Shown piece after piece: positions 34,851 through 34,964 of a stretch of DNA of 34,964 bases. The stretch lies in assembly GCA_021793595.1 (NCBI GenBank), contig JAJYSL010000026.1:1-34964 (forward strand), given 5' to 3'. The translations under genes were made by a program, and so were the position numbers. Each line of letters begins with the position of its first letter. Within the stretch, counting starts at the first letter, position 1. The stretch is from Acidobacteriota bacterium. GTDB lineage: Bacteria; Acidobacteriota; Terriglobia; Terriglobales; Acidobacteriaceae. The notes below the pieces were generated by a model. That model did no database searches. It saw only the letters and a list, made by a program, of their open reading frames with translations, and was not told the origin of the DNA.

Positions 34851-34964
34851 TTATTTTGGCTGAACGGTGCCATGTGCCAGCTTCTTCACGTACATCGATT
34901 CGTGAAAGGGAGGCAACCAGGTCGTGTAATGAACCGGAGGAAAATTGGCCCGGACAAAACACCA
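34851..34964 (-). CDS. C-terminal 37 residues of an unidentified protein
   Basis: An open minus-strand frame enters from the window edge and stops at TAA (34853-34851), 60 bases before the ruvB start. The 37 residues contain VRANFPPVHYTTWLPPFHES and end with KKLAHGTVQPK. Composition is protein-like and the stop falls in a sensible place, but too little is present to name a family. It may be in an operon with ruvB. Confidence 0.5.
   Translation of the reverse strand, partial: WCFVRANFPPVHYTTWLPPFHESMYVKKLAHGTVQPK

Noticed and set aside
1..34964. CRISPR arrays, tRNA or rRNA genes, insertion sequences and prophage modules
   Set aside because: No regularly spaced repeats, cloverleaf-like stretches, rRNA-like sequence, transposase motifs or phage structural genes were recognised by reading; a computed search was not possible.

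Overview
The window looks like a chromosomal segment of an Acidobacteriota bacterium, probably of the Terriglobia/Acidobacteriaceae type. This is inferred from several lineage-typical gene families: a very large TonB-dependent receptor with an N-terminal carboxypeptidase-regulatory-like domain and no SusD partner, a DNA-binding winged-helix domain fused to TolB-like PD40 repeats, a CBM9/DUF5916 outer-membrane protein, and many secreted hydrolases. No rRNA, tRNA, CRISPR array or intact insertion sequence was recognised. All clear genes are complete except the two cut by the window edges.

Layout. 1-264: 5' part of a minus-strand gene with an atypical receiver domain. 463-2655 (-) and 3066-6488 (+): a winged-helix/PD40 membrane regulator divergent from a giant TonB-dependent receptor, followed by a secreted GH13 alpha-amylase-family enzyme and a small exported protein (to 9356). 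9412-15569: a D-amino-acid cluster. On the minus strand lie N-acyl-D-amino-acid deacylase, RidA and a GntP/DsdX-type permease; divergent on the plus strand lie a D-serine dehydratase/D-threonine aldolase-like PLP enzyme and an amidase. 15595-19533 (-): a four-gene operon with ATGA overlaps, TetR - HlyD adaptor - ABC ATPase - ABC-2 permease, with a palindromic operator candidate over its start. 19664-19813: a 49-residue basic protein. 19889-23327 (-): a double-RecA KaiC-like ATPase followed by a PAS histidine kinase. 23328-24393: about 1 kb without a convincing gene, holding a striking 48-nt inverted repeat. 24394-28588 (+): RhaT/GRP-type sugar transporter, ribokinase-family kinase, and a secreted fusion of a glycosidase-like domain with an FGE/SUMF1-like domain that lacks the copper cysteines. 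28658-29608 (-): unknown protein. 29730-31160 (+): secreted serine beta-lactamase-like hydrolase. 31166-33598 (-): CBM9/DUF5916 protein. 33759-34790 (-): RuvB. 34851-34964 (-): C-terminus of an unidentified protein.

How the genes work together. The receptor, GH13 enzyme and small exported protein read as a glucan-sensing/uptake locus under a divergent membrane regulator. The D-amino-acid genes form a coherent route: N-acyl-D-amino acids are imported and deacylated, the free D-amino acid (D-serine is the best guess) is dehydrated to an enamine, and RidA hydrolyses the enamine to a keto acid. The TetR operon is an envelope efflux pump resembling the E. coli cecR-ybhGFSR arrangement. The KaiC-like/histidine-kinase pair is a signalling module without kaiA or kaiB. 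The transporter-kinase-fusion run looks like a three-gene sugar or nucleoside utilisation unit whose substrate cannot be read from sequence. All functional statements are from family motifs read by eye; no searches were run.
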